In this document: positions 1 through 6,380 of the stretch, one piece after another
Layout of the letters: each line of letters opens with the position of its first letter
How positions within the stretch are numbered: the stretch's first letter is position 1
Program-made: the position numbers and the translations under genes
Notes under the pieces: generated by a model
The model's database searches: none
What the model was told of the DNA's origin: nothing
Seen by the model: only the letters and a program-made list of their open reading frames with translations
Source of the DNA: a virus
Length of the DNA: 23,914 bases
Reading direction: 5' to 3' (one strand)
Virus record (IMG/VR): IMGVR_UViG_3300029309_000154
Location: 10,100 to 34,013 of that record

Positions 1-1127
1 TCATCAATAAATAATGCTTTGCGTACATTTCTACGCATATCATCAATAACAAGTTGAGCTACATCAAATCGTCCTGCGCTTTGTAGACTATCAATGTTAG
101 AACCTGGGCTTCGAGGTATGAAAGTTCCGGGCTGTATAGTGATGTTATCAGGATTAAATACACCATCATCATCATACACATAACTTCCTGCTATAGCCAT
201 TTCAGCATTCTCAAGAATAAGCTGTACCGTCAGATTCAATGTTTTGATTGCTGGCATGGCTTGTAGTACTGGGCCTCTTCCCCAAACCTCAAACCCTGAC
301 TTAGACCAGCGTGTTGTAATCCAAGGTGTTGAGCCTTTACCTTTCATTTTCTCTTCAATGAGGATTGCTTTATCAGTTTCAGATATGAGGTAGTAGGTAT
401 ATTCATCTTTAAATTTGTTTTGCTCATCATACACAGTAGCTTCAATAATCCTTGTTTTACGTGTAGGATTACGCTTTTGTTCTTGTAACATTTGTTCTGT
501 AAATTTTGCTTTAGGATATCGATGCTTTACTTCTGTAAGTTCGCAATTAAAGTTCCATCGAAACCAATCTGAAACCATATCCATTGCACCGCCAAGTAAC
601 GCTAAGTTTGTGGGAGGGACGGAAGTAAAGTGCAAGTCACCATTAAACCGTCCCTCTTCACATAGGAGATTCATTGTTCCTAGTCCTAGGTCTTGGAGTC
701 CTTCATGCATCTCTGCATTAAAGTTAGAATTTCTTAATCCCTCATGTAGAAGTTCTGTTATTCTATCCAGCTCTTCTAATAGAGGTCTGTTTATAGCTTG
801 CTTAGGAAACTCAGGGCCGGGAGCTAATTTAAATGCTCTACCATTGGGAGGAAAGAAACCAAGTTGTAATCGAGAAGCAAACTTAGGTAAACCAACTACT
901 GCCGTTTCATCATATATATTTTCTGTTCTACGTTGACCAGAGCTTTCCTGATAAAAGCTTTCTCTATGAGGTAATACAAAGTCATATATTTCTTCCCATA
1001 TATCTGACCAAGAGTTCCATCTACCTTTTGCTTTATTATAGCGAGACATGATTCTTTTATAAGTATCATCATCTGCTGAGCCAGACACAACGCCATAACT
1101 TTGGTCTGGTGAACCACCACCCCTCAT
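1..1127 (-). CDS. Portal / head-to-tail connector protein, 3' end cut off by the window
   Basis: The open frame starts at ATG 1127-1125 and runs off the left edge with about 375 codons visible. The N-terminal part reads as a T7 gp8-type head-tail connector (Pfam Head-tail_con family): a segment around residues 35-60 containing WSDIWEEIYDFVLPHR, then a segment containing LPKFASRLQLGFFPPNGRAF, then LGTMNLLCEEG. T7 portal is about 536 residues, so roughly a third should lie outside. In this family the protein forms the dodecameric ring at one capsid vertex through which DNA is packaged and ejected. An AAGGAG site sits 5-6 bases before the ATG and is embedded in the last codons of the upstream gene, whose stop is one base away, so translation is probably coupled. 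The family call is from remembered motifs, not a search. Confidence 0.88.
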   Translation of the reverse strand, partial: MRGGGSPDQSYGVVSGSADDDTYKRIMSRYNKAKGRWNSWSDIWEEIYDFVLPHRESFYQESSGQRRTENIYDETAVVGLPKFASRLQLGFFPPNGRAFKLAPGPEFPKQAINRPLLEELDRITELLHEGLRNSNFNAEMHEGLQDLGLGTMNLLCEEGRFNGDLHFTSVPPTNLALLGGAMDMVSDWFRWNFNCELTEVKHRYPKAKFTEQMLQEQKRNPTRKTRIIEATVYDEQNKFKDEYTYYLISETDKAILIEEKMKGKGSTPWITTRWSKSGFEVWGRGPVLQAMPAIKTLNLTVQLILENAEMAIAGSYVYDDDGVFNPDNITIQPGTFIPRSPGSNIDSLQSAGRFDVAQLVIDDMRRNVRKALFID

Positions 1128-1128
1128 A

Positions 1129-1365
1129 TTAGCTCCTTATTGATTTGCCCATTTGCATAGGTCTTTGTCTAAAACCTTGGTATCCTATTATCTCTTCATC
1201 TTGAAGTGAGCGTTGACCAATAAGATTTTCTCTTCTTAATCTTACTTCTTCTTCTCTTCTTCTTTTATTTTCAGCTTCTTCTCTTGCAAGACGTTCTTGC
1301 TCTGCTTTTCTTTGTGCGGCAAGTTGAGGGTCAACTGATGGTCTTGACGGTCTACCCATTCCCAT
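1129..1365 (-). CDS. Small charged helical protein between terminase and portal, unknown function
   Basis: This is 78 residues starting MGMGRPSRPS. The middle (about residues 18-48) is a highly charged Arg/Glu/Lys stretch typical of a long single helix or coiled coil, and the C-terminus is basic. There is no membrane segment or cysteine pair. A TAGGAG site lies 8 bases before the ATG and overlaps the stop of the upstream gene. The stop is directly followed by the portal start. Its position in the packaging/connector operon suggests an assembly or head-tail accessory role, but no family was recognised. Confidence 0.75.
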   Translation of the reverse strand: MGMGRPSRPSVDPQLAAQRKAEQERLAREEAENKRRREEEVRLRRENLIGQRSLQDEEIIGYQGFRQRPMQMGKSIRS

Positions 1366-1377
1366 GTTGTGTGTCTC

Positions 1378-1773
1378 CTATTCTGTATTTTCAAAGATTA
1401 CTCTCCCACCTCTCTTAATCAATTCACAATATAATTGATAGGGTGTAAAGATAAAAAAACTTTTCAATCCTGCAATATGATTTGCAAATGAAGTACAATA
1501 AAGCCAACGAGGTGCTTGTATAATCTCATTATCTACTTGTTCACTCTCTACGCAAATACATTCATTCAACATATCATGTACCAGTAAATCAGCTTCCTCC
1601 CCACGCAATATATCAAAATTTATCTTCTTACTAGAGCATTCTGCAAAAATCCAAGATTCGATACTAGGCTCATACCTTACGCAATACACATGACCAAACT
1701 GAGGTCTATGGAATGTAAATAATCTCCATAGTCCTATGTTTTCAGTTTCTCTAAAGCAAAATATCCATTTCAT
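1378..1773 (-). CDS. Conserved-looking phage hypothetical protein downstream of terminase
   Basis: This is 131 residues starting MKWIFCFRETENIGLWR. It is rich in aromatic residues and cysteines, with an acidic centre around EEADLLVHDMLNECICVE and a C-terminal hydrophobic patch near GLKSFFIFTPYQLYCEL. No signal peptide or clear transmembrane helix is convincing. The ATG overlaps the terminase stop in ATGA (1770-1773), so it is translated with the large terminase gene. No strong ribosome binding site is visible, which fits translational coupling. I do not recognise the family. Its place between terminase and portal implies a packaging or head-completion role only by association. Confidence 0.72.
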   Translation of the reverse strand: MKWIFCFRETENIGLWRLFTFHRPQFGHVYCVRYEPSIESWIFAECSSKKINFDILRGEEADLLVHDMLNECICVESEQVDNEIIQAPRWLYCTSFANHIAGLKSFFIFTPYQLYCELIKRGGRVIFENTE

Positions 1774-3308
1774 AATCTTACAAAGTTACTTCTAGACCTT
1801 CTAGATTTCATTCTAGAAAAAGGATTTCCTACCCTATTAACGGTTGTATGGGGGCTTCGTCTACCAAAACCATGCGTTACTTTCACACCCTCACCACCTC
1901 CTAAGAACGCATATTGGAGAGCATCGTGAATATGAGAGAACCTATTCTTATTAGGCTTTTCTTCATATCTCTCATTACCCATATGATACTGGCGTTTGTA
2001 TTCATAACCACCCTCGAATCCTGAGATAAGAACTTGGCATGTCGGGCTTACACAAAAAGCAGGATACCCATCAACCATTCGGTTTAAAACTGATTCAACC
2101 GACTCAATGCGTATAGTTACATCATTGCTTGGAGCTGGGTATGCACTAATTCCATTAGCTCTGAGTATCATAAAGGGTGTTTGTTCAGAAGTTTGAGCCA
2201 TTTGATTACCTGCAGGGTCGCCTATAAACCTAAATTCATGCTTTTCCCACCCATTTTTGTGTATTTCACGCTTCAAAATGTCTGCAAATCGTCCTGCACC
2301 CATATTTTGACCAATAATTTCATGGAATATTATCCATTTGCCAGAATGAAGTTGCTGACAAAAGGCAGCCGATGGTGTTCTACCAAAATCAATACCTACA
2401 AGTATCTCTTTTCCATCAATAGGAGTAAGCGGAGACTTAGCAACATGCTGTTCTTTATTAAAAGATTGGTACACAGGCTTACCATCGAGTAATGCTTGGT
2501 ACTGATTGAGTACATATACCTTTACCCATTGCTGACTTTTACCCAATATTATCTTATCATAGTAATCTTTTTGTAAATTTTCCTGATTTTCTGCTTTTGA
2601 ATTCCTTTTATAGCCAAGAAAGATACCATTTTTGTCTCTATCTTCCTTCATTGCGCCTTCTTGAGTAAAAAATGTCCAGTCATCTGGCTTCACAAGCAAT
2701 AATTTCTCTTCTTGGCTCATATATTCTGGTGGAGGCACTTCTCCTGCCATGATTCCCCACCAATGGGTTTCATCAGGGGCGTTTGTATCCATTATGACAC
2801 CAAACCAAGAAGGGCCACCATCTCTCATGGATGGGAATCTTCCACATCTCATTGTGCAAGCATCTACAATACTTTTTGGGATTTCTCTGGCTTCATTGAT
2901 AAATGCCCCTGTCAACTCCAGAGATAATAGCTTCTTAACGTCTTCTTGCTTATCCAGTGCTAAAAAAATAACTTCACACTCTACTATTGTACCATCACCA
3001 AGAGAAAAATTGACAAGATGGGTATAAGGAGGCGACCATACAAATCTTCCTATATCATCCGAAAACCAGTCTCTCCATGTCTTGATGGTTGTAGTCTTTA
3101 GCTGAGGATTGGTATTTCGTATAACAGCCCATCGTGTTTTTCTTATATTCTGTTTGTTAGGACGTTGCTGTATAGCTCTTCTCATTATCTCCATACAACA
3201 GGCTACTGATTTACCAGAACCAACAGGGCCTCTAATACCTCTTAGAAAACTATCATCTTTGAGAAATGCTTTTGCAACAGGGCCAGGAGGTGTATAATCT
3301 AATTTCAT
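1770..3308 (-). CDS. terL: Terminase large subunit (packaging ATPase-nuclease)
   Basis: This is 512 residues, a usual length for the family. The Walker A loop is GPVGSGKS at residues 27-34. A Walker B-like segment GAFINEARE lies around 134-142, and a coupling motif VIMDTNAP around 171-178. The RNase H-like nuclease half supplies three acidic positions: GIDFG near residue 307, FIGDPAG near 364 and HIHDALQYA near 462. In phages this motor cuts the concatemer and translocates DNA through the portal using ATP. The C-terminal tail is rich in Arg and Ser. It lies 107 bases after terS and overlaps the next gene by four bases. The start has only a weak GTGAG site upstream. The function is sure; the packaging mode (pac, cos or direct terminal repeats) cannot be told here. 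Confidence 0.96.
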   Translation of the reverse strand: MKLDYTPPGPVAKAFLKDDSFLRGIRGPVGSGKSVACCMEIMRRAIQQRPNKQNIRKTRWAVIRNTNPQLKTTTIKTWRDWFSDDIGRFVWSPPYTHLVNFSLGDGTIVECEVIFLALDKQEDVKKLLSLELTGAFINEAREIPKSIVDACTMRCGRFPSMRDGGPSWFGVIMDTNAPDETHWWGIMAGEVPPPEYMSQEEKLLLVKPDDWTFFTQEGAMKEDRDKNGIFLGYKRNSKAENQENLQKDYYDKIILGKSQQWVKVYVLNQYQALLDGKPVYQSFNKEQHVAKSPLTPIDGKEILVGIDFGRTPSAAFCQQLHSGKWIIFHEIIGQNMGAGRFADILKREIHKNGWEKHEFRFIGDPAGNQMAQTSEQTPFMILRANGISAYPAPSNDVTIRIESVESVLNRMVDGYPAFCVSPTCQVLISGFEGGYEYKRQYHMGNERYEEKPNKNRFSHIHDALQYAFLGGGEGVKVTHGFGRRSPHTTVNRVGNPFSRMKSRRSRSNFVRL

Positions 3309-3415
3309 TTATCTCACTAAAAAAATATATTGCGTGTATGATTTAGCCTTTACGCAGGTTGCTGTCAGTTTTTTAAGGTTACTTACATACAGTTTTGTTT
3401 TAGTTTGTGGGACCC

Positions 3416-3850
3416 CTAGTCTACGTTAAAATTAATCTGTACTGCAGTGCTAGGAGCAGTCTTAACATCCTGTCTAAACCCAGCACGATCCATCAAGTCT
3501 CTTGCGGCTTCGAGTCTTACGTACTGTGACTTACTCGTCAGCAACTCTCTCATCGTTGCCATTGCTTGTGTTGCGTCCCATCCCAAAGTCATCATAGCCA
3601 GTTGTTGTCTATACTCGATAACATGTTGTTTTCTAAGTGTATTAAATGCCCAAGCCTTATTACGTCCTAGTCTTTTTGCAGCTTCTGTTGGGTTGCAACC
3701 ATCATGCAAGATAACATGCACTAATTCTTGTTGTGCTTCAGTTATCTTTTCGTTGCTTGCCTTTACTATCGGAGCATGTTTCTCGATGTCACTCATCGGA
3801 ACTATACCCGCTTTGTATTTCTCTTGTTGGCTTTCGTTTGCTATCGTCAT
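3416..3850 (-). CDS. terS: Terminase small subunit (DNA recognition)
   Basis: From ATG 3850 the protein is 144 residues. A GTG at 3886 would give 156. A helix-turn-helix-like segment lies in the N-terminal half (ELVHVILHDGCNPTEAAKRL and on). It is followed by a helical region (DATQAMATMRELLTSKSQYV) and LMDRAGF, a pattern common in small terminases that bind the packaging site and hand DNA to TerL. The internal ATG is preferred because a near-consensus promoter ends at 3878, placing the expected transcript start near 3870, inside the longer frame. That leaves a leader of about 20 bases with an AGG eight bases before ATG 3850. It is the first gene of the leftward packaging operon and sits directly before terL. 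Confidence 0.82.
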   Translation of the reverse strand: MTIANESQQEKYKAGIVPMSDIEKHAPIVKASNEKITEAQQELVHVILHDGCNPTEAAKRLGRNKAWAFNTLRKQHVIEYRQQLAMMTLGWDATQAMATMRELLTSKSQYVRLEAARDLMDRAGFRQDVKTAPSTAVQINFNVD

Positions 3851-3877
3851 GTCCAAGACCTGATTGGTTACGGACGT

Positions 3878-3908
3878 ATTATACACATGGTGTGTCGTTG
3901 GTTGTCAA
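3878..3908 (-). promoter_or_regulatory. Sigma70-type promoter for the packaging operon
   Basis: On the minus strand a perfect TTGACA (3908-3903) is followed by a perfect TATAAT (3883-3878). The spacer is 19 bases, two longer than optimal. Transcription should begin near 3870 and read leftward into terS. A second copy of the 9-mer around the -35 (ACTTGACAA on the minus strand) lies at 3976-3968, 66 bases upstream, with no partner -10. The perfect hexamers point to host RNA polymerase. Confidence 0.7.
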
Positions 3909-3964
3909 GTCACTCATTGTAAGCCATTGATTATATTCTTTTGTGGCTTCGTTAGCACTCCGCT

Positions 3965-4235
3965 AGTTTGTCAAGTGGACAAACTTGTTCTTACGAACCT
4001 AATGGCATATCATTGTCGAGCTTTGCTCGTATGATATAGTTTGTTGTGCAGTCCTGTGAGCCGTTTCCTTTTCTCCCAAGCGTCAAGTATTCCACTAAGC
4101 TGTAGCCCTTACGGTCTACTATCGCATCGTTACATACTTGCCTGATGCTTGTTAATAGAAAAGGGACTTGTCCTCGCCCTGCTAGAGTATCCCATCCCGT
4201 CGAGGGATGAGATTCTCTCTCCGAATGCGGAGGTT
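3965..4235. other. Hairpin-dense region upstream of terS; no convincing gene
   Basis: Several inverted repeats cluster here: AGTTTGTC/GACAAACT (3965-3985, 5-base loop), GTTC/GAAC (3987-3998), ATATCAT plus CGAGC paired with GCTCG plus ATGATAT (4007-4037), GCATC/GATGC (4124-4148), a quasi-palindrome AGGGACTTGTCCT near 4162-4174, a CATCCC/GGGATG stem extended by further pairs (about 4187-4212), and CTCCG/CGGAG (about 4222-4235). The segment also looks richer in G+C than its flanks. A leftward open frame (GTG 4254 to a stop at 3991, 87 codons) spans it but has no ribosome binding site, and its first 30 codons do not look coding. Candidates are a structured RNA, the terminase recognition site, or a small gene whose second half is real. 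Confidence 0.4.
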
Positions 4236-4331
4236 TCAACGGGAGAACACACACACATGATTGGCCCTACGTCGTTCGATTATCCTTTCAGGTTACACAA
4301 TGAATTGCTCGGCAAGCGGCAAAAGTAAAGA

Positions 4332-4376
4332 TTGAATCAAAATAATTATTATAATTGAGTCAAGCTTGCGCTTGAC
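4332..4376. repeat. Paired TTGANTCAA repeats flanking an AT-rich core, plus a perfect hairpin
   Basis: TTGAATCAA (4332-4340) and TTGAGTCAA (4355-4363) are two copies of a 9-bp dyad with centres 23 bases apart, about two helical turns. Between them is an all-A/T stretch containing the palindrome AATAATTATT. The second copy overlaps a perfect hairpin, GTCAAGC-TTGC-GCTTGAC (4359-4376). This arrangement resembles a paired operator or a replication initiator site with an unwinding element. Nothing in the sequence says which. Confidence 0.45.
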
Positions 4377-4448
4377 ATGAACACCCCTTCCTCACTGGTG
4401 TTTGTTGAAGAGCATTCGTCAGGGGTGTAAAGCCAATTTTTTTGACAA

Positions 4449-4477
4449 GGGGATGCTCGATAGAAGAGGCATCCCTT
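4449..4477. repeat. Inverted repeat GGGATGC/GCATCCC before the early block
   Basis: GGGATGC (4450-4456) pairs with GCATCCC (4469-4475) across a 12-base loop. One G-U and one A-T pair extend the stem. It is preceded by a TTGACA hexamer (4442-4447), but no TATAAT-like element lies at the right distance, so it is not called a promoter. It lacks a T-tract on the plus strand. It could be a protein-binding dyad or an RNA hairpin. The rest of 4255-4577 shows no gene on either strand. Confidence 0.4.
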
Positions 4478-4521
4478 CTGCACTTGACTATTGCCTTTCA
4501 TTGTGTGGGTAGGTGGATAAA

Positions 4522-4548
4522 ACGCAGGTCAAATCCTGTGTATATGAT
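4522..4548 (+). promoter_or_regulatory. Operator-like dyad and possible -10 before the early block
   Basis: A dyad AC-N-CAGG-TCAAAT-CCTG-N-GT spans 4522-4541. Directly after it is TATGAT (4543-4548), five of six matches to the -10 consensus, about 30 bases before the first early start. No good -35 is visible; the dyad sits where it would be. If this is the early promoter, it may depend on an activator or be blocked by a repressor bound to the dyad. Confidence 0.3.
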
Positions 4549-4577
4549 GCGACATAACTAACGTAAAGGAGAATAAC

Positions 4578-4784
4578 ATGTCGAAGCAATTAGAACTATT
4601 TGATAACGATGCAAACTTGTTTGATGATTTAGGTAATTGGGTAGCCGAACCTCTTACCACTGATGATGTTATTGAAGTGTACGAATCACACGAAGACTTT
4701 GAGATTCGTCAGGCACTGGAGTCAGGAGACTTACAGAGAGTCAAGACATTGTTAGACCTCAAAGGCTCTAACGATTATATGTAA
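4578..4784 (+). CDS. First early gene, small acidic protein of unknown function
   Basis: This is 68 residues starting MSKQLELFDNDANLFDDLG, strongly acidic, with no membrane segment or recognised motif. An excellent AAAGGAG site lies seven bases before the ATG. As the first gene of the rightward block, small and acidic, it fits the profile of early phage proteins that bind and redirect host enzymes, but that is only inference from size, charge and position. It is followed by a hairpin and then by another small early gene. Confidence 0.75.
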   Translation: MSKQLELFDNDANLFDDLGNWVAEPLTTDDVIEVYESHEDFEIRQALESGDLQRVKTLLDLKGSNDYM

Positions 4785-4791
4785 GCCAATT

Positions 4792-4823
4792 TGGGGTAGT
4801 TGATAATTATATGAGCTACCCTA
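4792..4823 (+). other. Intergenic hairpin
   Basis: TGGGGTAGT (4792-4800) pairs with GCTACCCTA (4815-4823), including the perfect core GGGTAG/CTACCC and two G-U pairs, around an AT-rich 14-base loop. No U-tract follows, so it is unlikely to be an intrinsic terminator. It lies between the stop of the first early gene and the ribosome binding site of the second and may be a processing or stability element. Confidence 0.5.
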
Positions 4824-4842
4824 CAACGTAGAGGAGAATCAG

Positions 4843-5037
4843 ATGGTAGATGATAAATACAGAACGATTGAACAGAGATTGAACTTTCTTGTTCAAGCAA
4901 GAGAGGTTCATGTCAAAGGATTAAGAACTTTACCTAATTCTCAACGCATAAAGAAGTTTCATACACAAGAACTGATTTATTATAATAATAGAATTATTGA
5001 ACTAATGGAGGAATCAAATGCAGAACACACAGACTAA
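4843..5037 (+). CDS. Small early protein, unknown function
   Basis: This is 64 residues starting MVDDKYRTIEQRLNFL. It is basic in the middle and probably all helical (FHTQELIYYNNRIIELMEES). The start has a strong AGAGGAG site seven bases upstream. Its last 20 bases overlap the next gene, whose own GAGGA site lies inside this frame, so the two are probably co-translated. No family recognised. Confidence 0.72.
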   Translation: MVDDKYRTIEQRLNFLVQAREVHVKGLRTLPNSQRIKKFHTQELIYYNNRIIELMEESNAEHTD

Positions 5038-5629
5038 ATACGAATGTCAGGAACTGACCGATGAGGTCATGCAGGCTATTGCCAAACAGCTTCGCAAGGA
5101 CAAGCTACCTAGCGATGACTATCAGACCGTTTGGAACAAACGTCTGTTTGCTATCCTGATGGAACTCGTCAATCACTTTGACGATGGTAATGATGTTATC
5201 GTACAGGCCAAGCTTGCCGACCAGATAACTCGGATGTTCGAGAAGATGATGGATACAGTAGCGGCTGCAGGCACTCGTAAGAAGTGGGAACGCAGAGATG
5301 CTGTACTAGCAGATGTGGGTATTGAGATTACCCAGAACAAGATTGATGACATTGACAATGACATTGACAGATTGCGTCAGCAGTACTGGATACTGAATCA
5401 AGCATTCAGAGTGTGTCGATATGAAGTCAGACCCACTGTGGTATCACAATGTGGTGTCAACTTCGGACAGTACACTCCGCTCAAAGATTTGCCCAAGGTC
5501 AAGCGTATGCAAGCCAAGAAGGGACAGATTACAGTTGAGACCTATGAGGCACACAAGCACGACTTCTGGGAGTTTGCCAGAGAGTCAGGGCTTGTTGAGA
5601 TGCCTGCTGATACATCATTCGCAGAGTAA
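5018..5629 (+). CDS. Early protein of 203 residues, unknown function
   Basis: It begins MQNTQTKYECQELTDEVMQ. The first 110 residues look helical and charged. Residues about 113-128 (IDDIDNDIDRLRQQYW) form a possible coiled coil. The C-terminal part (KMQA-like basic stretch, then HDFWEFARESGLVEMPAD) is mixed alpha/beta. No catalytic motif or transmembrane helix is recognised. GGAGG lies eight bases upstream of the ATG inside the preceding gene, which it overlaps by 20 bases. A terminator-like hairpin follows its stop by a few bases, so it may close the first early transcript segment. Codon use is richer in G and C at third positions than the small genes after it. Confidence 0.75.
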   Translation: MQNTQTKYECQELTDEVMQAIAKQLRKDKLPSDDYQTVWNKRLFAILMELVNHFDDGNDVIVQAKLADQITRMFEKMMDTVAAAGTRKKWERRDAVLADVGIEITQNKIDDIDNDIDRLRQQYWILNQAFRVCRYEVRPTVVSQCGVNFGQYTPLKDLPKVKRMQAKKGQITVETYEAHKHDFWEFARESGLVEMPADTSFAE

Positions 5630-5640
5630 GCGTAAAGGAG

Positions 5641-5674
5641 GCTAGGGCGTTCAGTCCTAGCTTCTATTTTTTTT
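5641..5674 (+). terminator. Rho-independent terminator or attenuator within the early block
   Basis: GCTAGG (5641-5646) pairs with CCTAGC (5656-5661) around a 9-base loop and is followed by TTCTA and an eight-T run (5667-5674). The stem is only six pairs, so read-through is likely. The loop sequence GGCGTTC (5646-5652) is complementary to GAACGCC (5694-5700) downstream, allowing an alternative long-range pairing. A perfect AAAGGAGG lies just before the stem but has no start codon behind it. Confidence 0.62.
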
Positions 5675-5723
5675 GCTCGGCACACATCGTCAAGAACGCC
5701 TCAAAATATCAAGGAGAAAGCCA

Positions 5724-5975
5724 ATGAAAAAAATTACACAATCAAAGTATTTTAGATATTCCTGTGCTACTTTGCTTATTTTATTTTATGCATACATTGC
5801 TTTAAAATCAGGAATACCTGCCGCAATAGCTATTTTCTTTAAATTGTTTGCTATTGTTTTATTTGGGATGGCTCATATCTGGGTAGTTGATTTTACTCAG
5901 TTTCTTGTATCATCCTCTAGGAGATTCAAATGTTTTTCTACGTCGTTGCAGGAACGTTTTCAGCGTTCGCAATAA
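5724..5975 (+). CDS. Small membrane protein, unknown function
   Basis: This is 83 residues starting MKKITQSKYFRYSCATLL. Two hydrophobic helices are visible: about residues 11-27, and a long one about 31-57 (AAIAIFFKLFAIVLFGMAHI), which may be two. The C-terminal tail is basic and Ser-rich. The start is chosen because AAGGAG lies eight bases before it; the in-frame TTG upstream would add a basic, unlikely leader. The gene overlaps the next by 46 bases. Two adjacent small membrane proteins in an early block suggest an action on the host envelope, but this is inference. Confidence 0.68.
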   Translation: MKKITQSKYFRYSCATLLILFYAYIALKSGIPAAIAIFFKLFAIVLFGMAHIWVVDFTQFLVSSSRRFKCFSTSLQERFQRSQ

Positions 5976-6208
5976 TATTTTTACTAGCCAAGTTTGACTT
6001 CAAGAAAGTTCTCTGGCTTGACATACCTATTGACATCATCTCTACTTGTCTACTTATCATCATGTTTGCAGGAACTTTTGCAGGCATGATGGCTGCTGTT
6101 ATTGGTGGATGTATTGTATCTGCATTTTTATATATCTCGAAGAAGCTGATAGGATATAAAAAGCCAAAATGGAAAAAATATAGATATACGTGGGAAGATG
6201 TAAAATAA
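5930..6208 (+). CDS. Small membrane protein with two to three helices
   Basis: This is 92 residues starting MFFYVVAGTFSAFAIIFLLA. Hydrophobic segments lie at about 3-21, 28-46 (DIPIDIISTCLLIIMFAGTF) and 48-69 (AGMMAAVIGGCIVSAFLYIS), followed by a basic tail containing KKPKWKKYRYTWEDVK. An AGGAG site is present in the upstream gene seven bases before the ATG. Glycine-rich packing in the last helix is notable. No family recognised. It is the last gene before the structured leader of the SSB gene. Confidence 0.72.
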   Translation: MFFYVVAGTFSAFAIIFLLAKFDFKKVLWLDIPIDIISTCLLIIMFAGTFAGMMAAVIGGCIVSAFLYISKKLIGYKKPKWKKYRYTWEDVK

Positions 6209-6218
6209 CATTTCTAAT

Positions 6219-6347
6219 TTGAGTAAGTAGGTAACATGGAAGTCCCCAGCTTACTCAATGGACATAGATACTTGGATTGCATGTGTTTGATTTCCTCCCA
6301 TGCAACCAGTGGCGAGGCTATGACCTGAGGCTAGACCTGATGCCTCA
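6219..6347 (+). other. Three-hairpin leader upstream of SSB
   Basis: Within the 172-base gap before SSB there are three successive perfect or near-perfect stems: TTGAGTAAG/CTTACTCAA (6219-6258, 9 bp), TTGCATG/CATGCAA extended by TGG/CCA across a bulge (about 6273-6308), and TGAGGC/GCCTCA (6326-6347, 10-base loop). None is followed by a U-tract. They may form a processing, stability or autoregulatory leader for the SSB mRNA. No small gene with a ribosome binding site was found here. Confidence 0.5.
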
Positions 6348-6380
6348 AACTCACATGTCTAACGAAAAGGAGAAATCGAC

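Noticed and set aside
415-1120. Open frames on both strands across the portal gene, including a leftward 74-codon frame at 896-1120
   Set aside because: The portal frame from ATG 1127 is open across the whole segment, has a strong binding site and shows family motifs. The others are overlaps in wrong frames without binding sites.
3309-3415. CTGACA and TAAATC with 17-base spacing between terS and terL as a second promoter
   Set aside because: The -10 is poor and the gap is short; read-through from the strong promoter before terS is enough to explain terL expression.
3991-4254. Leftward open frame of 87 codons upstream of terS
   Set aside because: It starts with GTG and has no ribosome binding site. 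Its first third is low in coding character, and the region is dominated by hairpins. The second half could be coding, so it is mentioned under the structured region rather than called as a gene.
4040-4330. Possible tRNA or tmRNA in the hairpin-rich region
   Set aside because: No cloverleaf with an anticodon arm, a T-arm GTTC consensus and an acceptor stem could be assembled on either strand.
4442-4470. TTGACA at 4442-4447 as an early promoter
   Set aside because: No -10-like hexamer lies 16-19 bases downstream; the sequence there is AGAGGC.
4512-4520. DnaA-box-like GGTGGATAA
   Set aside because: It differs from the consensus at one position and is single; one imperfect box does not support an origin.
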